NCBI GenBank assembly: GCA_027625915.1
Contig: JANTQA010000051.1
Coordinates: 1,054,501 to 1,118,500 of the forward strand
Source of the DNA: Anaeramoeba flamelloides
Lineage: Eukaryota; Metamonada; Anaeramoebidae
DNA length: 64,000 bases
Direction of reading: 5' to 3'
This document shows positions 35,790-45,420 of this stretch, in pieces. The position numbers and the translations under genes are program-made. Every line of letters starts with the position of its first letter. The first letter of the stretch is position 1. The notes under the pieces are model-generated. The model worked only from the letters and a program-made list of their open reading frames with translations. It was not told the DNA's origin and searched no databases.

Positions 35790-37335
35790 GGGAAATCTAG
35801 GAGATCCAATGAACTATTGACCAATTTCAATAAATCAAGCTATTCCTAGAATATTCCTTAAAATTTTATCTAAAAAAATTAATTATTACTCGAAATTTAT
35901 CTCAAAGAAACAATTTGGATTTAGAACTGGTATCCGAACTAGAATACCAGTTCTTAATTTATTAAAAAAATTAAAATTAAAAGATTTGAAAAAAAATAAA
36001 ATAAAGATTGTAACAATAGATATAGCAAAATGTTTTGATTCAATTCATCACAGTCTAATAAGAGAATTAATTAAAACAATTATAAAAAACAAAATTTTAA
36101 AAAATTTTTTATTAAAATACTATAAAGGTGAAGGAAGAGGTATTTATCAAGGAGACCCACTATCGCCAATTTTATTTGCTTTTGTTAGTCATTTTTTAAT
36201 TTTAAAAATTGAAAAATTAGTTAAATATATCCAAATGTTTGCCGATGACTTGATAATTATAATAAAATCAAAAAATCACAAAAAAAAACTTAAAAAAATA
36301 TATAAAATAATTGAACAGTTTGGGTTAAAGGTCAATACGGACAAAACTTTTGTCACCAACAAACTTTTAAAAATCAAATATTTAGGAATAAAATTTGATA
36401 AAAAAACATATATATTTAACAATAAAATGAAATGTAATTGTACTCTTTGGAAATATCAATATATATTCAAATCAAACGAATTATCTAATTACCTCAAAAT
36501 TATCCTATATAAAGCTATTTGTTTGAGTCAACTGTTATATAGACTAGAATTATTTAGTTTCACAAAAAAAAGAATACGAAGAAATTGATATACTAATTAA
36601 TCTCCATATTACAAAAATATTTAAAATTCAAAGATCTACTCCAGTCTTAGCGTATCGAAATGAAATCAACTTGCTATCCATTAAAACGATTGTAAACTTG
36701 ATAAAATGGAAATTTATCCAAAAAACTTAACAAAATAAAATATAAAGAAATAGCAAAACTTATTAAATTTGACTATAATCCAAACAAAGAAATAAATATT
36801 TGGAAAACAAAAAATATTAATAAACTAAAAATTAAGATAAAAAAGCAATACTTTAATATTTTAAAAAACAATCAAAGTTGGAAAATTAAAGAATATTATA
36901 AAATTATTAAAAATGAAAAATTTAACTTTAAAATAAAAAACTACCTCAAATTTAAAGCCAGTACTACTTTTCTAAAACTTCGCACTTTTACGAACGGGCT
37001 AAATAGATACTCATATGTCTTAAAAAAGAAATCAGAATATGATACATTTAAAAAAAAAAGAAAAATGCAAAAAATGTGATTATTGTACTAAATATTATGA
37101 AAATATAAATCACTTTATTTGGTATTGTGAAAGATATAAATTTATCAGAATCAAATGGAAAAAAAAAATTGCAAAAATTTTAGAAAAAAACTTATATAAA
37201 AATGTTATCCTTAGAAAAAATACTCAAAAGATCCTTAATCTGGTTAATCAAAATTATGAAATTTATTGTTCTTGTCGAGAATTTTTCATCAAAGCTCTTA
37301 TGGTTAGAAAACTTAAGGTAATAAAGAAAAAATGA
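35790..37335 (+). pseudogene. LINE reverse transcriptase and C-terminal zinc-knuckle region, broken
   Basis: RT motifs in order: NY(stop)PISI (with TGA at the Arg site), KKQFGFRTG, VTIDIAKCFDSI (motif A, catalytic Asp), GIYQGDPLSPILFAF (motif B), MFADDLII (F-A-D-D, motif C), LKVNTDKT and IKYLGIKFD. The frame ends at 36588. Downstream, TPVLAYRNEINLLSIKT and LRTFTNGLNRYSYVL show the usual LINE C-terminal domain in shifted frames, then CKKCDYC and HFIWYCERYKF form a C-C-H-C knuckle at 37063-37134. The fold is recognisable throughout, so decay is moderate. Confidence 0.85.
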
Positions 37336-37643
37336 AAATAAAAAAATATAAAATAAAAAATTCCTAAAATAGTAAAAAAATATACACATTCGGGTACATA
37401 GTGCCCCACTTTTCGAAGTCGTGGAATACCAATTTATTAATCACAGTTTGTGGAATCTTATTATTAATAATCTTTCTATCGGGTTTTTACTCCTCCTGTT
37501 TCAGGACGTGGATAATTTTTAATTTGGTCATGTAAATGGTATAATATTTTTTTTACTTTAATGTTTTACTTATTTTTCTTCTTCTCCTTTTTTTTTATTT
37601 GGTAAATTTTCTTTGATTACTCCTTTCTCACAATAAATAAATA

Positions 37644-37660
37644 AATTGGCTATAAATTTT
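37644..37660. repeat. 3' target-site duplication of the LINE
   Basis: AATTGGCTATAAATTTT, the exact partner of 33931-33947, directly after an (AATA)n tail. Confidence 0.85.
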
Positions 37661-38316
37661 CACAGTCTCTATTAAATTTAGGTAAAAAAAATTAATAGAG
37701 ATTAGTACCTTAACAATGAACCCCAAATGGTTTCTCTTAGATTATAATTTCTAGTTTTCAAAAATTCAATAATTTTGTCCAAATAAAAAAATTTGGTTTT
37801 GGTTCCCCAGATCAGCATCAAAAGTTGATGTCAAAAAAAAAAAAGTCAGGTTAACTTTGGAAATAATTTAAATAAAAATTTGAACAATTTAAATTGATAG
37901 AGTAATAAATTTATATACATTCCTGTAAATATTTTTAATTTTTTTTAATGTTTCTCAAAGTGTGATAATTAAAAAATAATAATTAACATAAAACCAAATT
38001 TTGATAAATTATACTTAAATTTTCTTGATCTGGGTTACTTTTCTTGGGTATTTTTTGAGGGTATTATTGTTATTGTTGGTTTTTATTCGGCAAAATCATA
38101 ATAGTGTTGTTAAATGAGAAAAATATGTTGTAAATTTTTTTTATGGTTTTAAATATTCAGTGAAATGTGTAAAAATTAAAAAGGTATTAAAAGTAAATTT
38201 TAAAAAGGAAATAAAAAATATTTATTAAATCAATGAATTGTCATTTTTTTTTTTTTTTTTTTTTTTTTTCCAATACTTTTATTATATTATTATATTTATT
38301 AATATTCAAAAAATAT
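37661..38316. other. spacer between the LINE and the BTB gene
   Basis: A+T-rich DNA with a 26-T run near 38244-38269, just downstream of the BTB gene stop. No gene is supported. Confidence 0.55.
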
Positions 38317-40245
38317 TTATTTTTCGGTTTGGCTTTGTTGGCAATAAGAAACATAATCAACCGAATTGGAAATTAATAAATCGCCGTCTGTTTCTTCTAC
38401 CCAGCAATTTTCATCAATTCTGGTATTTGGTGGCCAAAAATTCAAAGCGATAATTCTTCCAAAGTGTTTTGTCTTCTGATCATCCCATATCCTTTCTGCC
38501 GCAAGAATTGATCCGTCGCTCCATTTGACAATGCATTTCGAATTGGGATTAACTTGGTGGGCATCGGTGTGGTATGAAAATGATCCGCCGTCGAATTTTG
38601 AAACGCCATTGAGAATTGGATGTGATGATTCACTTATTTCGCCAAGTTCCACTGAATTGGCTTCGATGGTTGGTGATTTCTTAAAGGGCAAAAACTCGTT
38701 GTTTCCAAACCTCCCTGAAATTTGCTTTTGATCGTTCGAGTCTAAGCAGTTTATTGAGCAAATTACCACGCCCCCACCGTCTTCAACAAATTGGGCTAAA
38801 AGATCCCCTAATCTTTTAGGACTGCGGAAATTTTCATCCGCTGAATAAACAAAGGCAACATCAAAAGATTTTAAATTTGAAAATTTGGGTGTTTTATAAT
38901 GTGGCTTGAAGATTTTGATTTTACGAACAAAATTGCTGACATAAAGCGATTCGCAGACATTACGAACATAATCCATATCCTTATCTGCTGCAATTAATGC
39001 TACTTTTAAATTTCGGTTTCCTCTTAATCGTTTATGGTGTTTGATGGTATTTAATTGCAATTTTGGACTGTTTTCATTTGCATTTTTTGAATTGCTTTTG
39101 TTAGTATTGTAATTGGAATTCTTTTCCAAATTCGTCTTTTCGTTATCTGTTCCTGTTTGTATTTGTGTTTTCATTTGGGTTTGTGATTGTGATTGTGATT
39201 GTGATTGTGATTGTGATTGCGATTGCGATTGCGATTGTGATTGTAATTGCGTGTTGTTAGTTAAAGTATTATGATCAAGAATTAAATTATTATTATCATT
39301 CGGATTTTTTGTTTCAAAAGAGCTCTTGTTTTGTGTGGCATGTATTTCAATACTCATTTTTGAATTACTTTTTTCCTCCAAACTGCTTGGATTTAGATCT
39401 ATAGTTTGATCGTTCTTAACATTAATACTATTATTATTAAAATTAACGTTATCATCATTTCCATTCTTATGATTCAAAATTGGGTTTGTGTCTGTATTTG
39501 TTGTTGTTTCTATTTTGTTCTGTTTTTCAATTCCAATCGAATTCTGTATTTCTTCCTTAATCGATTCGTTTGTTGTTGATGTGTTTGGGTGTAGGTTAGG
39601 AATTGAATTCTCGTTGTTTTGATTTGGTGGAACTACATTATTTGAATCATTAGCAATTCCCATGGTCGATGTTGTTGTATTTACTTGATTGTTATTATTT
39701 TCAACATTTGAATTAATACCACGATTATTGTCATTTGGTATTTTTGTTTCTGGAATTGTTTCGATCGTTTCGATCGTCTCTGTTGTCGTATTATTATTAA
39801 ACAGTTGGTTTTGGATTTCAATTTGGTTAAATGTTGTTTGGTGGTTATTATTCTCGTTGTTTGTTTGTGACAAGAGAATTTCTTGTTGGTAAGAGTTACA
39901 CACTTGTGTTAATTGTGTGATTTGGAATTTTTTGGAAATTGAGCCAAACAAAGAAACATTGTCTGGATCAAGAACAATTTTCCCTGTATAACAAAACTGA
40001 AGCATCACAAAAAAAATATCTGGATCAAGATCTGGTATCGAAATCTCTACTAAAGAATATTGCCTTACAGGTTGTCCAGAATAAAAGCACTGTTTAAATA
40101 ATTCAGACACCATCGACAATAATATTTGGTGACCATAAAATTTTCTTTTTTTTGGGCCAACAACAAAAATGACATCAGCAAATGTCGGATTATTTACAAG
40201 TGATGAAATTTCTGTATCTAATTGGGATGAGTATGTCTGTAGCAT
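38317..40245 (-). CDS. BTB/POZ protein with C-terminal glutamine-amidotransferase-like domain
   Basis: Single exon, 642 residues. Residues about 20-125 are a BTB/POZ domain (FADVIFVVGPKKRKFYGHQ, LLSMVSELFKQCFYSG, FFVMLQFCYTGKI), a dimerisation fold that often recruits CUL3 ubiquitin ligase. About 125-405 are low complexity, Asn/Thr/Glu-rich, with a Ser-Gln dipeptide run of roughly ten units (genomic about 39180-39245). About 408-636 form a class-I glutamine-amidotransferase/ThuA-like alpha-beta domain: LKVALIAADKDMDYVRNV, FDVAFVYSADENFRSP, LLAQFVEDGGGVVICSINC, HPILNGVSKFDGG, GRIIALNFWPPNTR. The elbow after GGGVV holds Cys in ICSIN, but the classical G-x-C-x-G is not seen, so catalysis is doubtful. 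It is divergent from RPL21, sharing a 1.16-kb upstream region. Substrate or partner is unknown. Confidence 0.85.
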   Translation of the reverse strand: MLQTYSSQLDTEISSLVNNPTFADVIFVVGPKKRKFYGHQILLSMVSELFKQCFYSGQPVRQYSLVEISIPDLDPDIFFVMLQFCYTGKIVLDPDNVSLFGSISKKFQITQLTQVCNSYQQEILLSQTNNENNNHQTTFNQIEIQNQLFNNNTTTETIETIETIPETKIPNDNNRGINSNVENNNNQVNTTTSTMGIANDSNNVVPPNQNNENSIPNLHPNTSTTNESIKEEIQNSIGIEKQNKIETTTNTDTNPILNHKNGNDDNVNFNNNSINVKNDQTIDLNPSSLEEKSNSKMSIEIHATQNKSSFETKNPNDNNNLILDHNTLTNNTQLQSQSQSQSQSQSQSQSQSQSQTQMKTQIQTGTDNEKTNLEKNSNYNTNKSNSKNANENSPKLQLNTIKHHKRLRGNRNLKVALIAADKDMDYVRNVCESLYVSNFVRKIKIFKPHYKTPKFSNLKSFDVAFVYSADENFRSPKRLGDLLAQFVEDGGGVVICSINCLDSNDQKQISGRFGNNEFLPFKKSPTIEANSVELGEISESSHPILNGVSKFDGGSFSYHTDAHQVNPNSKCIVKWSDGSILAAERIWDDQKTKHFGRIIALNFWPPNTRIDENCWVEETDGDLLISNSVDYVSYCQQSQTEK

Positions 40246-41409
40246 TTTTTTTTGACCAAAGAATTACTTCTTTTTGTTTGTTGTTGAGTGTTTTTTTTTT
40301 TTTTTGAAAGAAATTAACGGAAAGATATTTTGAAAAAAAAGAAATTTGTTTTCAAAAGAAAGTATAAAAAAATGAAACATTTCTGAGGGGTTTGATGAAG
40401 GAAAAAATTTTATTTGTTGTGGCCTCATTTTGTGAGAGATTTTTGAAAGAGACATTTTTTTTTTGATGGTTATTTGGTTGCAATAAGGTGCTCCTTTTAT
40501 TTTGGTACTAAAAACTCAAAAATCTTTTTGTATAATTCTTTTCTCAAACTTTGGTGTTTGTAAATCAGGAAAAATCATATTGTACAAATAAGATCTTAGA
40601 TGCTTTCTAGAAATACAAAACATTATATTCCTTTTTGAGGGTTATAACTTATTGAAAAAGAAGTTTATTGTTTTTTAGTCTTTGAAAAATCAATGTATTT
40701 AAATTTCGTAACATTTTCCTTTTTTCTTCTTTTTCTGTTTTAGAGGTGGTTTTAAAAAAATCGAGTGTTCAAATAATAGATTGATATTTATAATTTCAAT
40801 ATATTTTGTTGGTTACTCTTTTTTGGTGTGTGTGTATTCGTTGAGTGAACTCGGAATCTGTAACAAAAGGAATTTTTTAAAGAACCAAAAAAAAGTTTTA
40901 GATTGAGATCTTTGATTCTGAATAAACAAAACTGTTGGATTATGAACATCTAAGTTTGTGTCAAACTCTAAGGGCTCATTAAAGTACTGTTAATTTGTTT
41001 TTTTGAAACAAATTCTTGTTTTTTAAAGCATATAAAATAATCCAGTAAACCTTCATGTAATTAACAAGAATAAATACTCGAGCAAAGTGATTTAAATTAA
41101 ATAAAAATAAAAGATATTGATTAATTGAAAAACAAGAAGTAAAATCTGATTTTGAATAGATACTTATATTGCATTGAGTTTTTTTGTGAAGACAAATAAC
41201 CAGAACGTTTGTTAAAATCATGGAATAAGACCACAAAAATTGGAATAGTTTTTTTCATCAAAGATCAATAAAAATGGTGAATTTTTAAAAACCATCAAGA
41301 AATTTTAAAACCATTTTCTGATTCCTTTTACTTTCTTATCTTTTCTCAATCCAATTGACATAATTATTTATTTTTTTTCATTTTGTTTCTTATTTTCAAT
41401 ATTTTATAA
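40246..41409. promoter_or_regulatory. shared upstream region of divergent BTB and RPL21 genes
   Basis: The two starts are 1164 bp apart and point away from each other, so both promoters must lie here. Near RPL21 the plus strand turns pyrimidine-rich (41323-41405: CTTTTCTCAATCC, then TTTCTTATTTTC) just before the ATG, which may contain its initiator. No canonical element can be named. A minus-strand frame at 40264-40455 ends in Lys/Thr-rich sequence and is probably chance. Confidence 0.4.
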
Positions 41410-42021
41410 ATGCCAAACTCAAAAGGGTACAGAGCCGGAACACGACACAAATACAGAAGAGGTTTCCGACAACATGGTATGCCTGGACTCTCAACATACC
41501 TTCGAACCTTCAAATTAGGTGAATATGTCGATATCATTGCTAACAGCGCAATCCAAAAAGGTCTTCCATATAAAGTCTTTCATGGAACAACAGGAAGAGT
41601 ATGGGCTGTCACTCCACGTGCAATTGGAGTGGAAGTTTTGAAAACTGTTAAACACAGAAGATTTAGAAAGAAATTATACGTAAGAATTGAACACGTAAGA
41701 AAATCAAAATGTAGAGACGACTTTTTAAAAAGAGTTCGAAAAAACCAATTACTTGTTCAAAAAGCTAAAAAAGAAAAAAGTAATCTTTCTTTTCTTTTCT
41801 TTTCTTTTTTTGTTTTTTATTTTTTTTTCTTTGCTTTTTAATTTTTTTTTTATTTTTATTTTTATTTTTTTTTTGTTTTTTCTTTCAAATACAAACTTAA
41901 AAAAGAAAAACCACAAGTACCAAAAAGATGGCCAAAACAACCAAGAGAAGGAGAATTTGTCAAATTCAAAAAAGAACAAGTCAAAATGCTTAGACCAGTC
42001 AAATTTGAACTTGACTTTTAA
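41410..42021 (+). CDS. RPL21: 60S ribosomal protein L21 (eL21), two exons
   Basis: Component of the large cytosolic ribosomal subunit. Exons 41410-41779 and 41906-42021 join in phase 1 (donor GTAATC, acceptor AAAAAAG) to 161 residues, the normal size (human 160). Exon 1 reads MPNSKGYRAGTRHKYRRGFR, then LSTYLRTFKLGEYVDI, QKGLPYKVFHGTTGRVW and RIEHVRKSKCRDDFLKRV, all family landmarks. Exon 2 gives PQVPKRWPKQPREGEFV and the C-terminus PVKFELDF. Without splicing the frame runs into a Phe-rich nonsense tail, so the 126-bp T-rich intron is well supported. Confidence 0.95.
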
Positions 42022-42879
42022 GATCTTTAGTTATTAAAAAAAATTTGTTTTTTTACAAGATCGCATTGGTTTTCCAAAATGAAATTTTCTTTTTGAAAAA
42101 GCAATTGGAACAAAAAACAAAAAAAAAAATCCTTTTTTTTTAATTAACTTTATAAAATTTAAGGGATTCTTTAAATAAATTCAAATAGATTTCAAAAATC
42201 TGAAATAAAAATTAAAAAAAAAAAAAACTTTTTTTTTTTTTTTGCTTTGTAAATTTTTTGATCTTATTTATTCAAATTGCTCTAAATTATGACGTCTATT
42301 TAATTTCATGACAAATTAACCAGAACTCAATTATTAATTTAATCTTATTGTAATTATTTCAAAGTTCTTTTTTTCTTTACAAGTCACTTTTGAACTCTAA
42401 AAACAATCCAAAATCCACCATCTTTAAAAACATCAAATTTAACGTTGATAAATATTTTAAGTGATCTCCAATGAAAAAAGGTGTAAAAAGTGTTATTTTT
42501 TACACCACTTGGGTGTCTCGTTTTATGATTAAAATTCAATTAATTTTTCTTTTGTACTCATTTTTTTTACCTCGTACAAGTAAACTATTTTTCAGTCAAA
42601 GGGGCCCAGTTGTAATGGGTATAATACACGTGTTTAAAGGGTTTGCATAGATTTTAGAAGAAAAAATTTATTTTGGAAATTTTTAAAATTGAAATCATTT
42701 TTTCACATTTCTGTTTTTTTTTTCGATTTTCTTTTTAAAACGTTATTCATTTGCAAAAAAATTTTTATTGCAAGATCAATAGTCACTTGGTAAAAACGTG
42801 TTATTTTAAGGTTATTGAAACCATGTAAAGATTGTTGAGAAATCTATTGATTTCTATTGCAATTCAATTCGATCTTTGA
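42022..42879. other. 3' flank of RPL21, no gene seen
   Basis: A+T-rich. Contains a small imperfect palindrome near 42479-42507 (GGTGTAAAAAGTG and TTTTTTACACCAC). Nothing else is supported. Confidence 0.5.
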
Positions 42880-43047
42880 TCTTGATATTTGTTTAATAAA
42901 TGTGAAAAATTTTCACTTCATTTTCATTTCCTTTTTCAAATAGAGACCACAAATACCAACAAACTTTGTTTGGGGGCTTAATTTCTAAAAGAAAAGTATG
43001 GAAAATGAAGTGAAAAATGTTTCATATTTATTATTCAAATACCAGTA
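42880..43047. mobile_element. short palindromic MITE, 'TACTGGTAT' family, copy 3
   Basis: The right end, as complement, is TACTGGTATTTGAATAATAAAT, here cut at the shared start TACTGGTATTTGAATAA. The left end is a worn version (TTGATATTTGTTTAATAAAT). Both continue into a shared TTTTTCACTTCATTTTC stretch. Same layout as 6407-6579 and 9380-9546. Confidence 0.6.
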
Positions 43048-43279
43048 GAAGTTCAAAACGAACATTGTTGTTTTTCTCAATGGTGCCCTAAGAATTTGAG
43101 TTTTTCAATTTTTAAGAAAATTTATTGATTAATTAGTTTTCTTTCAGACATGTATCAACATTTCTTTGAGGTGTATTATTCTCTTTATTTCTTATTTGTT
43201 CTTCAAAGGTCAATTATATAAAATAATTGATATTTGAAAAAAACGTTGGGCACCTTTGACTGAAACAGAGTTTATTATA

Positions 43280-43743
43280 GTAGTGAAAATAATTCCTTAC
43301 AAGATTTTTAATTGTGAAAATTAGGAAAATTATTATGTGTAATTAGCAAATATAAAAAATCAAACCCTTTTTTTAAATAACCAAACTTTTTATGATCCGA
43401 GTAATAAACCTACCTAAAGTTCATTAAAGTAAGGTGTCTATAGAATACTAAAGTTTTTATTTGATAACATAAGTAGATCAACTTTTTTTGAAAAACAATA
43501 GAGTTTTCTCGAGATTTGCTATAGTTTGGAAAATGATATTTTGTAATTCTTGTTTTTTGGTTGATTGAATGGCGTTTTGAACAAGTATAATTTCATTAAT
43601 TGTCATTCTAATCAGAACTAGCATAATAATTTTAAAAGTTTGATTTTTTAAAAAAAAAGGATTTCATTTTAAATAAAAGAAATTACACAACAATTTTCCT
43701 AATATTTGCTATTAAAAATCTTGTCAGGGATTTTTTTCACTAC
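43280..43743. mobile_element. MITE with about 55-bp inverted repeats, copy 2 of 2
   Basis: The left end GTAGTGAAAATAATTCC continues into ACAAGATTTTTAATTGTG; the complement of the right end reads GTAGTGAAAAAAATCCC and then ACAAGATTTTTAATAGC. The 464-bp body is homologous, in the same orientation, to 32430-32896. This copy has the better-preserved ends. Confidence 0.85.
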
Positions 43744-45420
43744 TCTACATTTTTTGAAATTGTAAATATATATATATATATATATCTTGTGTTAGTATAA
43801 ATTCTTGTTATTTTGGTTTTCGATTGTTCTATCTTGCAACTTAGTATGGGTTTTATAGGATGTTTAAAAATGATTTTTTTAAAATCTATTTCCCAAAATT
43901 GAGTAATTATGAAATTAATCATTAACCTCTTCAGAGTAGACCAGTTGGTGTATTATTTCAATTTTTACCAAACTTCTTTTCAATCAAATGCACCCAGTTT
44001 TATTGAAGAAATCGAATATATTCTGTGAGCTTAATTTAGTTTTTTTATAAAAAAAAAAATTAAAAAGCAAAAAAGAAAATATTTAGCTAAATTAGAAAAA
44101 ATGATCTGATCTAAAACAAGAATATTTATTTTGGGTTTTTTTTTGTCTTTTTTCCCTTTTTTTATTGTTATTTTTCTTTTCAAATTTACTTTTGTTTTTT
44201 TTTTCATTTTTTAAAAAAAGTTTATTTGAAAAAAAAAAAAAAATGTTTGAAAATTCCAAATTTAATTAGAAAATTGTTTCCATGTATTTTTTTTTAAACA
44301 GAAAAAAATTACTAATAAAAAATCTTTTTGTGTCCTATTTAATTTAAAAAAAGAAATTGAGAAATTTTTGTATAAACATTTAAATGAAAGGGGATAAAAA
44401 TTTTTTTAACATTTTTTTTTTGTTTGAAAATGTTATAGGTCTGTTAAAGTATTTCTTTTATGAATCTCAACCCCCCCCCCCCAGTTAATTATTTCTATTA
44501 TTTCTTAACAATCGCATGTCGGTTTGATTCTTGTAATAATATAGTGGATTTTTCTTTTTGGTATTACACCCTTGAGTGAAATGGTTTTTATTATTGGAGC
44601 AAAATTTATTTTTTTTTAGAAGAACAATATTTTAATCATGATATTACAAGATCTCCCCCACACACTTTTGGATGGAAAAACACTAAGTAAAACACAAAAA
44701 TTTTTTGTAACCAGATTTTTACCTACTTTAATTCTTTTTAAAGATTTTGTAATTATTTGAGAATATGGACTAGTATTTAACTTTGTACAATATCATGAGA
44801 AAATTTTAATGTAAAATATCATTTTAGTAAAGAGTTATAATTAAAATTATTTTTAAAAAAAATGAAAATTATTTTCGGTTATTTGTTCCAATTCTTAAAT
44901 AAAACCAAGTTATTTTGTCCACAATTTTTACTGATCATTAAATCATTTTGATTTTAGAATGTAAAAAAAAATTATAAAATGTTGAAAATATTTTGATTTT
45001 TTTCAACTGTAAGATTCAAAATAGTAAGGAGATTTATTAAACTCATACAAGGAATCAAGAACCGATTGAAAATATATTTTAATCCAATTTACGTGCTTAT
45101 TTACAACCAAGTGAAATTTACAAAAAAAAAAATAATATAGTCACTTATATTAATCCATCTAAAAGAAAAAAATATGAATTAAAATTTTTTCAATTTGAAT
45201 TTTTTTTTTTAAAGATAAAAATTAAAAAATATGCAATTAAATTTTGAAATGGTTTATTTTTATTTTATTTTTTTACTTATTGTTCAATTTTATCAAAATA
45301 AAAGAGTGAAAAAAAATGAGTTAAAATAAATAAATAAGAAAAAATATAATAATAAAAATATATTATTAATATATTTTTTGTTATTTTTGTATATATATAT
45401 ATTGATAAATATTTAAAAAA
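43744..45420. other. convergent intergenic region between RPL21 and the kinase
   Basis: No gene is supported. It holds a (TA)n run near 43767-43785, a pure 12-C run at 44471-44482, and many A/T homopolymers. Confidence 0.55.
44471..44482. repeat. 12-bp poly-C tract
   Basis: A pure run of twelve C in DNA where G+C runs longer than five are otherwise rare. A similar but shorter run is CCCCCAC near 44653. Confidence 0.8.

Larger units (their letters stand above)
33948..37643 (+). mobile_element. non-LTR retrotransposon (LINE) with APE endonuclease and reverse transcriptase, degenerate
   Basis: About 3.7 kb between perfect 17-bp direct repeats, ending in an (AATA)n tail (37631-37643). Parts in order: a 5' region with an unrecognised frame (34098-34394), an APE-type endonuclease (34503-35130), a linker, a reverse transcriptase (about 35790-36588), and a C-terminal Cys-rich region (37039-37335: CKKCDYC, then H and C spaced as in LINE zinc knuckles). 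The coding sequence is in several frames, with an in-frame TGA at 35818-35820 where the conserved NYRPI motif should have Arg (a CGA to TGA change would explain it). A 199-bp DNA element at 35583-35781 interrupts the linker. The copy looks full length or nearly so but inactive. Clade was not assigned; the single APE and zinc-knuckle layout resembles L1-like elements. Confidence 0.88.

Noticed and set aside
41749-42037. Frames over the RPL21 intron on both strands
   Set aside because: They translate T- or A-homopolymer intron sequence; the plus-strand splice to the conserved L21 C-terminus explains the region.
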